A DNA stretch of 64,000 nucleotides from Diorhabda sublineata (GCF_026230105.1 NC_079476.1:29068559-29132558), one strand, 5' to 3'; shown: positions 11,791-24,419, counted from the first letter of the stretch. Numbers and translations are program-made. The notes: a model not told the origin generated them from the sequence alone.

Positions 11791-13838
11791 ACAGACTCAT
11801 TGAGAGATATTACTTATAACGAAGTAAATTTGATTCATAATAATTTCTATTAACTACTTAGTTCACTTAATGAAATAAATGCTAAACAGCAAAACTGTAA
11901 TCACACCGATTTGATAGTTAATATATGTGCGTTACGCCTAAGTGCGGAAACAATATTATTATAATGATCTTTGATTTTAAAACTAATAAAATATATTTGT
12001 CGGCTCAAAAAATAGGAAATTTGGACGTTTTAAAATTTTTTAAGTAAATTTTTTCTAATGTAAGCTTCGAGAATTCAATAACTAATGAAGAATCTATTAT
12101 AGGTATTAGGGAAAATGAAAAAATTTACTACTATTGCCTCTACAATGTTGGTAATAGTCCAAAACTAATGTGAAAGACATGGGAAATACGAACATTCCAA
12201 CCAAACAAACAATAATCCTGATGAAATAAATCATCACTTCCGTTTAGTGTCCGGAAATTCCATGGAAATAACTTGGAGTTGGAATTGTTACGATTAAGTC
12301 AACATATCATTTGTAGATGAAAAGAGAACTAGCGGTTTCTCAGATACAATAAAATGTATTCAGGGTGGCTACATTCAAACGTCAACGTTAATTTTTTTAA
12401 CTGGCACACTGCTAGTCTAATAGCTATGTATCTAGAGTTATACATAAATTAACTAAGGGTGGAATATATTCGCACATTTTCTCATCTTACTTCTAGTTAT
12501 ACAACCTTTGCCAGTTTGATCTCAAAAGCTTGCTTCTCAAGTACACCTATAAAAAGAAATCCAATCTGATTGTCTCGGTGGCTGTTCATTAGATCACCTT
12601 CTATATTCTCACCTGCCTGGAAAGAAGCATTAAGTTAATAATAAACATATTTTGCGAAATGGAGAAGCACACCATTTTATCGAAACCAGATATATCTATT
12701 CATATATTAGCAGGTGCAAGGGAAAAGAAACAAATCAGCTATTTCCGCGTATATACTCATCCAGCGTAGATTCTCGTCGTCAATATTTACCATTAAGCAC
12801 AGACATACATTCTCCTGAAAACAGAATGTTGTTCTGTTTAGTTTGTCCATAATTTGTTTACTGAACTGCAGTATTCTATGAAAATCATCCTCGCGACAAA
12901 TTTACTAGTTTACTATGATTTATGTACTGTGAGAATTAATGCTATAGACCACTGGCTGATTTCAACATAATTAGTTATATGCCTAAGTTATTTTCTCAAA
13001 CAGATAGAATGATAATCATTCTGATAAGTTGATCAAGGACAATTTGTCGATAAGATTGAAAATCACAAGAATATAATTTTTTCTATTCCTCTATTGATGT
13101 TCTATCAAAATTTCAATGTATACAACGAGTACAAGTACAAAACATGACACTTTGACAGTTATGTACAGCTTGACATACCCTATGAAAATAGCTATCAAAA
13201 TGACAATGCTGCAAATTAATTAATCCAACAATTATTTAATTTATTCGAAATCGCAGACTCATATATATTGATTTCAAATCGATACGCAGGTAGTTTTTAG
13301 TAATTTTTTAAGAAATATGTACTAATTCTACTGAAATATTGATAAAATCTTCATATATATCGAAATTTCAAATTTATAAACAATAATTCGATAAAAATTC
13401 AATAAACTCGTTACTTCGCTCATATTTTTCTCGTTTCCGTGTACCTAATGGCAACAACAATAATGTTATAAATACAGTTCATTGTGTTTTCTAATTTTGA
13501 ACAGAAAATCGAACAGCAAAAGGCTCATCGAGCTGCCTCTAGCGAGAAAATCGCAGCCAACTAAGTATATAATAACATTAAACAATGACTAAAAACGTAC
13601 CATTGTTCCTATTATCTACAAAACTTGAATGAGTTGGATATAAACAATAGATGATAATGATACAATATTTGCAGGCAGTCGAAAGCTTTTGTAACAATAA
13701 ACACGGGGAGTTTACCAGAATCGAATATTTTCGACTCAGTTACAAAAATGTGAATATAACACACATCGCTTCGAGATATATCATTAAAATTTTTTAAAAC
13801 TAGAGACTATCGTACTGAATCCACTGTTTACGCTAGGC
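11790..13838. other. No recognisable feature
   Basis: AT-rich; a 66-codon frame at 12652-12852 has no family motif. Confidence 0.4.
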
Positions 13839-13880
13839 ACGTTTCGATAAGCGAATTTTCGCCTTCAGAGACTTAAGGTA
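13838..13880. repeat. Short dispersed repeat, copy 1
   Basis: CACGTTTCGATAAGCGAA then CTTCAGAGACTTAAGGTAA. It matches 19500-19605 and, more weakly, 45245-45330. The second motif can form a small hairpin. Confidence 0.5.
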
Positions 13881-14880
13881 ATCTCTATTAGACTAGGGTA
13901 AAAGTAAAATCAAGAGTGGAAAAAAAATTATAGTAGGATAAAATCTATTGGAAGAGGAGGAGACTATAATGGAAATAAAAGGAAAAATAATTTACGGGTG
14001 ATCTGAGGTGGGGAAAGTGAGTTTTTGAGGGTAAAAAACGATTTATCTGGATTTCCGGCAAAACTATAAGTCCTATGGAAAAAAGTCATAGAACAAAGTT
14101 GTAGGTAATGAGAAGAGCTGCAACTTTTGTGTCATCACTTTTTTCACATAATCCCAAAATTTATGTGAAAAATTCAAAAACCAAGATTTTCGCTTTTAAT
14201 TTTTATATTTTACGAACAAAAATTTTTTTACGACATTTCATGAAAACTTAATCTTCTTATATCCCAAATATACTGTAATTCATTTGAATTGAGATATTTA
14301 TTTTTTCACGTTACTTCGACATAATATTGTAAAAGCACCCTAATATTCGATCGAAAATTCTCCCGTCAAAATATCAGCTTCTTTTATAAAGTCGGTTAGA
14401 TTTTTATCCGTAGAAATTTCTACTTTTTAATGGTGTAAAAAATATTACCATTACTATGGTAAACTTTCTCAGAAAAAGCAAAAAAAATATATAAAAAAAT
14501 TTTATTATGTACAATACAATTTCAACGAACAAAAATCCCACCGACTTTTTAAAAAAAGCAAATTTTATGGCGGGAGAACTTTCGTTCGAAATTTATGGTG
14601 CTATATTATGTCAAAATAAGTGTGGAAAAAGTGTGGATACAAAAGTTGTAGACTTTCTCATTGCCTACAATTTTGGTTTTGGACTTTTTACCATAAGACT
14701 TATAGTTTTGTCGGAAATCAAGCTATTTTTTATCTCTAAAAACTAACCCCTTTTCCCTTCCCGACCTTAGATCGTCCGTAAATTATTTTTATCATTCTCC
14801 TTCTTTTTCCAATGGGTTTCATCCAACTACTATTTTTTTTTTGGTTTGAAAAATTATCGGCCCTGGTCTATATTGGAGAT
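13881..14880. mobile_element. Foldback element with ~450-bp imperfect inverted repeats
   Basis: The first ~450 bp is the reverse complement, imperfectly, of the last ~450 bp. Examples are ATAATTTACGGGTGATCTGA against ATAATTTACGGACGATCTAA, and CAAAACTATAAGTCCTATGG against CAAAACTATAAGTCTTATGG. The ends read ATCTCTATTAGACTAGGG and, complemented, ATCTCCAATATAGACCAGGG. Frames inside (such as 14507-14746) are by-products of the repeat. No transposase was seen, so it is non-autonomous. Confidence 0.8.
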
Positions 14881-14882
14881 GT

Positions 14883-15510
14883 CCATCTACAAAATTTACT
14901 TATGGAAAGTCATCATTTTGAGATACCTTAGTAATTAAGAATAAGAATGGGTTAGAATTTGATATGTTTAGGAAGCTGCAGGTACATTCTGGTATATTAT
15001 TTCCATTGTATCCAACATCAAATGGCCGGTCTTCATTTCCTGGAACACTGTTTGATTAATTCTCCACTTAGGATTGAATGATACAATCAGGAAAGGAATT
15101 TGATTGAGCAAGTAGCTGTAATTTATGGTTATGATTGTCATAGGGGATATGTTGATTAACTGATATAATTTTAAAAAATTTATACGTTAAAGCAATTTCC
15201 CAAAATAGGTACTAAGAAGAGGAAAAAATGTTTTGATAAATTTCAATCCTGTTCATACCTAACAATTAGAAAACATCTTTGTCATAGTAGGTTTTAAATT
15301 AGTTGGGTAACCCCAAGGAAAGAGTTGATACTAGATTTGGAAAAAAGTGGTATCTACAAAATTAGCTAAATAGCCCCGAGAAGATGTAAGTTACGTAAAC
15401 TAAGAGGTCTGTTTGAACTGAAATATGGATAGACTAAAAAATCGGTACACGGTGAATCATAATCATTGAATTGAGAAGAATTGAAGAAATTATGTAAGAA
15501 TTTGTTGAAA
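14883..15510 (+). mobile_element. Penelope-like element relic (RT end and GIY-YIG start)
   Basis: The frame reads DTLVIKNKNGLEFDMFRK (usual FLDVLV...YRKPT of Penelope RT), then in shifted frames LINSPL and AVIYGYD (usual LxxIPLS and NNGY). Near 15340-15366 KSGIYKIS looks like the start of the GIY-YIG endonuclease. It begins exactly where the foldback element ends and shares its first ~100 bp with the fragment at 63.2 kb. Stops are frequent. Confidence 0.6.
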
Positions 15511-17020
15511 AATGTATTTGAAAGTATACAATTTTTTAAATGTGAGAATAGTGGGGATAAAGGTCTTATTCTTTACAGTCTACTCATTAGTTTATTAGTT
15601 TATTAGGGAACAAATTTGAAATTACCTTCCGAAGTGATTTTCAAATTACTTCCAGATAACTCGGCTATGGAAACTCGAATCAGACAGGATAATTGTGAGT
15701 ATACTAGCAGTGTGTTCAGTATCAACCCTTCCAGAAATTTCAACATTGATTTGAGGAGTATCGGTGAAGAGTGCGTAGTTACCCATTTCACTGATTATTT
15801 AGAGTAATTGAAATGAATTATTCTTCATATCTTCATAGATATCATTTTATTGTCTTTGTTTACTACTTCTTCTAATGAATTTATTAGAAAAATATAAATT
15901 ATAGTATATAATACTAAATTATCTATGTTTATCTGCATCGTCTAACAGACACAATTTCATAGTTAAATAAACTTCTGGTGATATTTTTGGTTACAATCTT
16001 TGATTTGATCTCTTTATTATTTCTTTTAATGAGTTTTTCACTATACATTCCATAAATTATTTTCTTTCCCAACAAAATTTATTTTTCCTGTTTATTTGAA
16101 CACAGAACAAATAGAACAGATTTTTATTTCACTACTTTCTCATTATTTTTCTTGCAGCTATGCAGCTTGTAGTCTAAGTCAGTCCTGTTTACTATTCAGC
16201 AACGGCTATTCCACCTCTGACCCTAGATCCTCATAGTTTTTTTTTTAATTTGTAACGTGTTTCTTCATATTTTTCTCCAATTAATAATTTTGTTTCCATT
16301 AAAAAGCAAATGGTGTCCAATATAATATTAATTGATCATTAATATCTATTTCAAATGAAGCCACAAATATCTTCTCCCTAGAAAGAGTCTCCAGCCGAAG
16401 TCTTTAAGGTTACCTATTAATGGACGCACAACTGGAGATGCGTCGAGATCAAGCTAATAACTCGTATTGTTTTCTAATATATCGAAATTAGCGCAGATGG
16501 AGTTTGGAGTTTTTTCATATGGAATCTGTTGATATATCATCAAATTTCTGAGAATAATAATTGTGAATTTTTCGACATAGATGCAGACGACTCCGTTTTC
16601 AAATATTTCTAGTTTCGTTTATCCCTTTATCAAATCTATTGCATTGATCGAATTAATTTCCATTTATGAAGTAATTCATCTTTGTTATACTAAAATTCAA
16701 GACAGAAAATGGTAGTAGACCTCATTATTAATCAATATAAATTAGTAATCAAACTGAATTGATTAATTCAGTGAATATGAATATATTTTGTTATATTTTT
16801 CACTGACATTTTGATTAAATACTATACAGTCACCTATTCACAAATAGGAGTTGAATACTTCTATCATTCTGAATTATCGAAATAATTGTGCATTTTCCAC
16901 ATATATGTATTTGAAACTATATTGCTAGTACCTGGAAAAGGATGGCAGGCGAATGATGAATATATACATGCATATTGCCTATTTATTTAGAATTGAAATG
17001 CTGTACGCTTACCAAAAAAT
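15510..17020. other. No assigned feature
   Basis: A 63-codon + frame at 15616-15807 (KLPSEVIFKLLPDNSAMETR) could be 3' sequence of the Penelope relic but has no clear motif. The rest is AT-rich and blank. Confidence 0.35.
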
Positions 17021-17515
17021 TGACCTTTCCCCTGTGCATTTGTATTATACAGCTGCAACGCTTGCACACAATAGACTATGAATAAGTGAGATAGAGGAAT
17101 GTATATATTGCAGGCCAACATATCAATTGATAATATACGTAAGCGGTTTGAAGAAAAGAAGTGACTTATCAAAGAAAAAATTTTATACTCCTCGATTCTA
17201 TATACTAACGACTTTTCGCTTTTTTCAAATGTTTTGAGTGGAACGGTCAAAGTGTGTCAAGCCGTTTTTATAAATATTCAATTTCTACTTGATGAAGTGT
17301 AATAATTTTTCTTAAGTTCAGCATCAAACTTTGTCAGCAAATCAGCATAATATTGGCCTATTATCATTTCACCTTTTTCTAAATCATAAGGAATACACTT
17401 TTGGTAGGTCAAAATATTTTGTTTTCCAGGAAACTCGTACTTAAAAAATTTTTCAGCTGTATTTTTAATTCTGGGATAAAATGTTGTACCCAACTCTCAT
17501 CAAATATGAATTATA
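17020..17515 (-). mobile_element. Mariner transposase relic, catalytic-core and 3' fragment
   Basis: The minus strand reads ILTYQKCIPYDLEKGE then GQYYADLLTKFDAELKK, matching the mariner stretch IDYLEKGKTITGQYYADLL...LKKKRP. The left 250 bp probably holds the decayed C-terminus (QLYNTNAQGKGQ-like). The DDD motif is incomplete. Confidence 0.55.
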
Positions 17516-17637
17516 TATGTATAAATTCATTTGGATGACATTCAGAGCTGGGTAAATATTTGTTTAAGATTTTAGTACGAGCAAACTTAGGATCAGTACT
17601 AAACACTTGCGGCAACTACCTTGCAGATATATTTTTC

Positions 17638-18096
17638 ATACATAATGCGGTCTATATGTATGGAATAAATTCAATATTGACAATTTATCCTCCCCTGCAT
17701 TATAAGTACCCCCTCGAAAATTTTAAATAAGAAAGGGGATCGTGCGGCATATTGTTGGAAAGGAAACCTCTGTGCAGCAATATAAAGTTTTTTTAATTTG
17801 GAGCAATCAAAACTGAGAAAAATAATTCTTTAGTCGTAAAGTTTTCATATTATCTCTATTACAAAACTACGTAGAATGAAGATAATAATGTTGCATAAAA
17901 TTTAGGATGTATTTTTCAATTTACAATTAAAATAAATGTTCAAAATGACCACCATTCACTTTTTGACAATAACCGAGGCGATTTTGGAATTCTCGTACAA
18001 CATTTTGTATGACCTCAGGGGTCTCAGGTTTTTTCACATAGTAAATAATAACGCTAGAATTGAATTTATTCCATATATATGGACCGTATTGTATAA
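17638..18096 (-). mobile_element. Tc1/mariner-superfamily deletion derivative with both terminal repeats
   Basis: The terminal inverted repeats are about 35 bp: ATGCGGTCTATATGTATGGA at the left and, complemented, ATACGGTCCATATATATGGA at the right, each followed by ATAAATTCAAT. Inside on the minus strand is a transposase C-terminus, TPEVIQNVVREFQNRLGYCQ and NGGHFEHLF. Only the 3' end of the gene remains between the repeats. It is the same family as 51291-52316. Confidence 0.8.
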
Positions 18097-18127
18097 CCAT
18101 TCACAATAAATATTTTTCATTCGTTTG

Positions 18128-18278
18128 GTAATAGTATATTACATAACGAGTATGGAAAGTGATAGATTTCGCACAAGTTACTGATTTGCTTGAGCCACCT
18201 AGTGGCGAGTGCAGAGACATAACGAGGGCGAAATACACTTTCCAACGAGTTGAGTACACTATTTTTCCCTACGACCAC
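18128..18278. repeat. Large palindrome centred on GCCACCTAGTGGC
   Basis: TGGAAAGTG and GATTTCGCAC on the left pair with GGCGAAAT and CACTTTCCA on the right, with a centre at about 18199; outer parts (ATAACGAG against ACGAGTT) extend it. The right flank ACGAGTT...TACACTATTTTTCCC parallels the flank of the 10.3-kb palindrome. Confidence 0.65.
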
Positions 18279-18778
18279 GTTAAAAACTCTTAAAAAAACG
18301 TACTTTCTTAATAAGAAAGTGAATTAAACAATATCACACATGTGATGAAACGTATTAAACACGTGTGCTAAAAAGTTAAAAAGTCCTACAAAATATTTTT
18401 AATTTTGTAATAGTAGAGACGACAAAAACGAAAAGAATGATTATGAAATATTTTATAACTTAAGAACAGAAAAAGAAACAATAGCATATTGATTTTAACG
18501 TTTAAATTATATTGCAGAAACTAGTATGTATTTTAACACAGATCACAACTTACTTCCAATTTTTATTGCAAACACTAATATAACCTCAAAAAATTATTGT
18601 ATTCGTATATTCCCTCTATAGTTCGCGACCATATATAACATAAGAAAAAGAAGCATTTCAATACATGTATGTTTTGTTAGTTTTTACAACATGTGTGAAA
18701 TTAACTAGTTTCCTAGCTAAAAATGATTATGCAATCTATCATTTTCATAAGTGGTCGTAGGAAAAAATATTTTACATT
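18244..18778. mobile_element. MITE with CCTACGACCAC inverted ends
   Basis: ATTTTTCCCTACGACCAC at 18261-18278 is the complement of GTGGTCGTAGGAAAAAAT at 18751-18768. Just inside the right end, the complement of 18727-18750 resembles one half of the 18.2-kb palindrome, so the palindrome belongs to the element. No coding sequence of note. Confidence 0.6.
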
Positions 18779-19499
18779 AGTCTACTGAAACATAACTAGT
18801 GATAAAACGTGATTATAACTCATAATATTTTCAATTTGAGATATGAGAAATTAAGAAAGAATCGTTTGTGAAAATCAACATCTAACTCCCCTTAAAAATT
18901 CTGAACAACAAAAATCCGACCCTGTGAAAGTGTCCTGGGAGTTGAAAAATCTACTTGTCATGTTTCCCGCTGTTGTATCGACCTGTGTTCTATTATGCAC
19001 TCCAAATGACGAGAATATTCATTTATTTCTCCACTTACTTTTAGTTATCCCACTTGACTCCTATGCCAGAAATAGAACAGGTGAATCCACGTTGAAATCC
19101 AATATTATTCTGGAGCTATGGATGCACATTATTAGTATTACTACTTGAAATATCATGGGTTATATTCTAATAATGGATAACTTTCTATTGAATTCTCTAT
19201 TTGTGGAGTTCACAATAACAACGGGATTAATTTCAAATAATATGATGAGAACACCATAGTTGTTTTGACAACTCATTATAATAGAAGACGCTTTATGAAA
19301 ACAAATTTAAAGGAAATATCTAGTGAAAATACCAGGAATAAATAAAAGAAAACTCGAGTAAACTAATAGCTTTTCACGTAAACAAAGCTTTTCACCAACC
19401 CCATATTGTTATCATCAGTGAACTTTTAAATACTCGCCAAACTAAATAATTATCTCAACTCTCACAATTCTCAAAAATTTAAAACGCTTCAAAATCTTA

Positions 19500-19605
19500 C
19501 TGAACACTCTGTTGACACCACCACTGCATCAACACTCACAATTACACTATCTGACTCACGTTTCGATAACCAAGAAGTGAGTCTTCAGAGACTGAAGGTA
19601 AACTG
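19500..19605. repeat. Short dispersed repeat, copy 2
   Basis: CTGAACACTCTGTTGACACC, then CACGTTTCGATAACCAAG and CTTCAGAGACTGAAGG with a perfect CTTCAG/CTGAAG hairpin. Matches 13838-13880 and 45245-45330. Confidence 0.5.
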
Positions 19606-19759
19606 TTTACCAGATCCGCTTTCAGGGAGCACAAGCGTAGTCAATTCGGAAGTGCATATGATATAAGTGTCTCAGCCTTTAAACGGAGCAGAGGCATGGA
19701 TGTTCACAGAAAATTTGCTTAAACGCTTAGAATCGTTTGGGATGTGATTATCATACTTA

Positions 19760-20870
19760 TCATACTAGCTGTTTGCAAGCGGCGGCGTGGCGAAGGGAGC
19801 GCGCAACGAATTCGTCGCGAACACTGCGAGGCTGCGCCGCGAGGACGTCGCGGACGCGTAGCAGAAATGCAACATTTTCGTCGCGTATTTGTAGCACACA
19901 ATACACTAATTAACAGAATAAATTACGAGGAGGAAACACTACTGGTGACCGTTACTTCAAAGATGCCGGAAACGAAAAGCATCGACGAATTTGGGAGGAC
20001 CCATTATCAATAAATCGAATGGAAAAGAGCAACTACTTAGTGTTTTTTTGCAAATGAATGAAAAATAATTGAAAAAAATTTCATACTTACCTGCGAATAT
20101 CAAGACCTACATTTTATGAGTTCTTGCAAGTCTGATATAAACTGACTTAAGATATGAAGACACACATTCAAGATTATCCGTAACACTTGCAGAAAGCTCA
20201 TAATTACTAGAAGGTACGTTTTTAACATTAAATAAGTACACAGAAAGAAGATGTTTAACTAATTATACTTCGTTAATATTATTAAACGGTTAATTATAAG
20301 TTACCCACTTATTATCAAAATAACGGTGGTTTCACAGTAGCGATTAAATTATTTCACAATAAAAGGTGGTAAGTAGTAGGATTTAGGAAATTACTATTCA
20401 GAAAAAAAATCATTATACATTGTATCTTTAGCAATACTATTCTCGTCATAAACACTTGACTGCAATGAATTATACCGGGGTAGCTCTGGACTTGTAAAAT
20501 ATCCTGGATGGTTTGGAGCCTAGCTGTTAGACATATGCTTGTATTTTTTCAAAACTCCCATGATCTCCATTTTGACATCCATTTTATAGTCTGGATGAAT
20601 TGATTTTACATCTTCAACCAGACAAAAAGCCAAGTTGTATTCGGGTTCATCCTTTGCATTCTGTTTATTGTGTTCTCATAACCTAAAATTTCGGATGGAG
20701 GGATTTTCGAAGGACGAGTCCACGTAGTAGTATTTAAAAATGATAGTAAAAGTGAATTCAAATAGTCTTTAGAGGCCCGCAACGAATTCGCTAAGCATGC
20801 GCGGTGTGATTGTTGCGCGCCCGCTCCGCTTTCAAGACGTTTACAATCCGCTAGTATCAGGCCCTTAGAA
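19760..20870 (-). mobile_element. PIF/Harbinger-like relic with GC-rich ends and a BESS-type motif
   Basis: Two GC-rich patches (19775-19865 and 20785-20850), unlike anything nearby, lie in inverted relation: ATACTAGCTGTTTGCAAGCG on the left and, complemented, ATACTAGCGGATTGTAAACG on the right, each followed by GGAGCG and GCGCAAC. On the minus strand at about 20540-20640, LFCLVEDVKSI continues into HPDYKMDVKMEIMGVLKK, which resembles the BESS motif of the MADF/BESS protein that accompanies some Harbinger elements. The class call is an inference from these two observations. Confidence 0.5.
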
Positions 20871-21248
20871 ATAGTTAACAAATTAAAATAACGTAAATTA
20901 TAATACATTTGTTATGTAATGCTAAACAAAATTATAGATAGGATAATCATAGGTCACCGTAAAACATCGGGTTAAAAAATCTCCGTCAATTGTTCAGGAC
21001 AGCAACAACTCAGGTATTCCGGGTTGCAGTGAATAAAGCAATAATAGTCAATATGAAAGCCAACATGGGATCCAACGATCGATAAAGGTCGCGGCACGAG
21101 AAGAGGACGAGAGTTCACTATTGACGTCTGCGGAAAAAATAGTAAACAGCATGGCGTGCTTTAACTTATGCTTTAGACTTACATATTATTCTACCTCTAG
21201 GTTAGTTTGTGTGTTCAAGGGATCACATATGTACAAGATGGTCAATCA

Positions 21249-21436
21249 TTGTTACTCCTAACAACTATTAATAAATATTTTTAGACGTACATATAGTATC
21301 AATATATCCTGTGAAGTGAACTATAATATCTAAATTGTGTATTATATTTACAGCTCTCGGGAATTAGAATTGTTATATTTATATTACACAGTAGGCCGAT
21401 AAACTGATTAAGCCAAATCACAAATGTGCCAAGCAC
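21249..21436 (-). pseudogene. Orphan third FReD promoter with a possible decayed exon 1 just downstream
   Basis: 21398-21436 repeats the FReD upstream block (GATAAACTGATTAAGCCAAA, then TCACAAATGTGCCAAGCAC). 21280-21330 matches the rest of the FReD-A promoter, including TATCTAAATTGT and TATCAATATATCC. Downstream on the minus strand an ATGATT at 21249 is followed 67 nt later by GTAAGT, against 66 nt from ATG to donor in both intact genes, but the frame between is stopped. No fibrinogen motif was found to the left, where a Harbinger-like relic ends about 300 bp away. Promoter homology is clear; the exon-1 reading is tentative. Confidence 0.55.
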
Positions 21437-21769
21437 ATTCGAGTTGTACATGTGGGAATGGAAAAATATTCATATATTCACTTCACAACCCTGAGTCATT
21501 GTTGGGAGATGATTAATGTACTATTGGAAATAGAATTAAAATGGAAGATAGGAACAAAATTAAACATGCTGTGTAGTTATTTAAATTTATGGACGAACAA
21601 CTTGAAAGGCAATCTGTACAAAGCAGAGATTATGTGAGGAGTAGATAATGTTCATATGAAAAACCTAGAATTGTACGAAAAGGGTATACTAAGTACTTGG
21701 TATACAAAAAATTTTTAGAAAACTGCCGATTTAATTACTAATATAGTATTGTTTCAGTTCAGCATATTT

Positions 21770-22190
21770 TAAGTCCGTGGCGGCTTATTCGACTCAAATT
21801 TGTCCGATTTGTTCAAGCTTGAAAACAAAGTATATTTCAGGGGGTCAAATCTGGAGGATAATTTGGAAAAGGCTGTAGTTCGTAGCCCCATTCGACCAAT
21901 GTGCCTGTAGTGGATGCGGATAGGTGTGAGCTAGCGCGTAATCATGGTGGAAAAGCAGTTGTTTCTTCGTCAAATAAGGCAATTTTGCCGTCGAATCAGC
22001 TCATTAATTTGGAAAAGTACAGCCCTGTTATCGTTTTCTATTTCTCCAGGTAATCAATATAAATCACAGCAGAAATCGGTGGCCATCCCCCGATATTACA
22101 GTCTTTGTCCACTTGGGAGCACCTTAACCGGGTAAGGTTCTTTTGGTCTCTAGTAAAACCCATGCTCCGTCGACTGTCACGACTCATGAA
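21770..22190 (-). mobile_element. Mariner transposase relic
   Basis: The minus strand reads VTVDGAWVLLETK (first D box), then YIDYLEKQKTITGLYFSKL, HTSASTTGTLVEWGYEL-like, and YPPDLTP (third D box). The sequence between them is broken by frameshifts. Confidence 0.7.
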
Positions 22191-22199
22191 ACGACTCAG

Positions 22200-23030
22200 A
22201 GACTTAATCGAATTGCACTCAAACAGTTAAGGTAACGATTGTGGTATGAAGTGAAAAAACATTACACCCATCATACCGACATCTTTCATAGAATATCATT
22301 CAAAGTATAACGCACTCAATTCTTGAAAACAATTAATCTCATATCATCATATACCATCAATCGGCGATCTATCAAAGATCATGGATTTTTTACGGTATAT
22401 CGTTGCATAAGAATATTTTCATTTTGTTGAGATCTTAATTTGTTTGGAGGGGCAATTGAAAATAAGTTTTCCAGTTTTGCTACTAAATACTATTTTCTTT
22501 GTGAATTTTCCCTATTGTAGTTTCGTATGTAAAACAATGAGGTGCCTCATTGGATACACCGTTCATTCCCTACATCAATATAGATAAAATAAAACATATT
22601 CGACTAATGACATTAATTGATGTATTATTCTCCATATTTTGCCGAGCAAAGCCAGAAATGAATTTTATTTTAAAATCTCATAACAATCAAATATAATTCA
22701 TGTTACTTTAGAAAAAATAGACTTTCGAACAATGGAAATAACATGGATTAATCCCAATTAAATTAGTTATTTACAGAGTAACATTGTTTATTTGTAATAT
22801 TTAACGAATGTTTGTGTCAATTTTATAACAAGCTTAGGTCATTTATTAACCCAGATCAAATGAAATTTCTATATTGTATGAAACTACCGGAAACAGAGAA
22901 AATTTTGATTGAAAATTACTTTGAATAAGTGTCATAATCGAAACATAATCACTACATAGCTTTTATAATTTGGAAGGACATTCAGTATAGAGTATAATTA
23001 GACATCCAGAATAAAAATACTGACATAGCA
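22200..23030. other. No recognisable feature
   Basis: AT-rich, short frames only. Confidence 0.4.
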
Positions 23031-23790
23031 ATGAGCACCATCTTTTTCTTTCCACTCTTCTTTTATCCATTTTTTCCACTTTTCTTGCTCCTATATTACT
23101 CTATGTATTTATCTTGTTGTTTTTTGACCTCCTTCCTGTGCTAGCCCTGTTTTTCTGAATCTTTTTTTCTATCTTATATTTTTTTGTTTCAATCACTTTT
23201 CTCATCAGGCTTTATAGTGTTTCTCTCTCTATGTATCTATACCGATTTAAGCAATGTTTATCTTCTTTGTTTTCTCTTAGGTCCTGTTTTTTTCGTAAAC
23301 ACATCTCTTATTCTGTTCATCCTAGTTTTCCTCACTATTTCCCTAAGTTGTTTTACCTCTGCTGTTGTTATTGTATTGTTGTCGGGTTGTATAGTTTCAT
23401 TTTCATGTCTTCTCCTATTGTTTCATGTATTGTATTATATTTGATTGATTTGATCTTCTTAGTCAGTTCGCTTCTCTGAAAATCACTTGTAGTTATTCAA
23501 ATTTGATCAATTTATCAATTTACTATCATATTGTTGTATCTGTTCTTATTATTTTACTTTTTTATATTCTTGAGTGTATTCACTACTGCTACATCCTCTA
23601 TTTTCATCGATTTGAGGTTTCTGTAGCCAATTATTGTCTCCAGTAATTTATAAATATTTTCTTTTATTGCTTTCATCCCCATCCACATGAATAGAATATA
23701 CAGAAGGTAACTAGGACTGTCACCTTGTGTTAGCCTCATCTTCATCCTAAAGTTTCCGAACGTTCTTTCGTCCATTGGAACCTTTTCTTT
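23030..23790 (-). mobile_element. LINE reverse-transcriptase fragment
   Basis: The minus strand reads FRMKMRLTQGDSPSYLLYIL (RT block with QGD..SP.LF), then IGYRNLKSMKIEDVAV, where the catalytic YADD follows in intact copies but is lost here. Further left REIVRKTRMNRIRD corresponds to the post-RT region. The apparent + strand frames here are T-rich complements. Confidence 0.6.
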
Positions 23791-24419
23791 TTGTAATTCC
23801 TATTTTCGGTATATTATTCTACATTTTCCTGCCTATTGAGTGGAACCTTTCTATTCTCTACTATATTCTGTACTCTTCAATGTATACCTATTTGTTATTT
23901 ATAATTTTGATAAAAGCAAGGGTTAAAAAGATACAAAACTACAATCCGTAGAACCTCTTTATAAATAATTTTGTGTTGTTTATTCAAAAACAAAATTATA
24001 TTTTATAGCTTCAATCAGTAGAAATAGTTATTCTGCCTATCGTTTAAAAGTATTTTTTTATATGAAAATTAGGGTGGCATACGCTAAAGACCATATCTAA
24101 ATCAAAATTCGATGCTTCACATTCTGAAATCAATCATGGTACTAACTACCAACAAAGTTGCTTAACAGCGTCAAACTTTTTGTTTGCGCATATTTCTCAA
24201 AAATTAATATGTCAATTGAAAGCAAACAAGTTGACATTTTAATTCATACTGAGAATCGCTTAAGAAATAGAACTGATAAAATCTCTCTTACCTGATAAAA
24301 ATATGATAACCTTTCTATTTTTTACTGTTTTTGAACAACCTAGCAATTTACATACGTAAGGAAGGCATAATAATTATTTATTGTAGAAATTGAAAAATTC
24401 ATACAAAGAATATTTATTA

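Noticed and set aside
19744..20013. 89-codon GC-rich frame, considered as a gene
   Set aside because: Arg-rich low-complexity start in the GC-rich end of a probable Harbinger relic, with no domain.
23184..23479. Two hydrophobic + strand frames, considered as membrane proteins
   Set aside because: T-rich complement of a LINE read on the minus strand; hydrophobicity comes from TTT/CTT codons.
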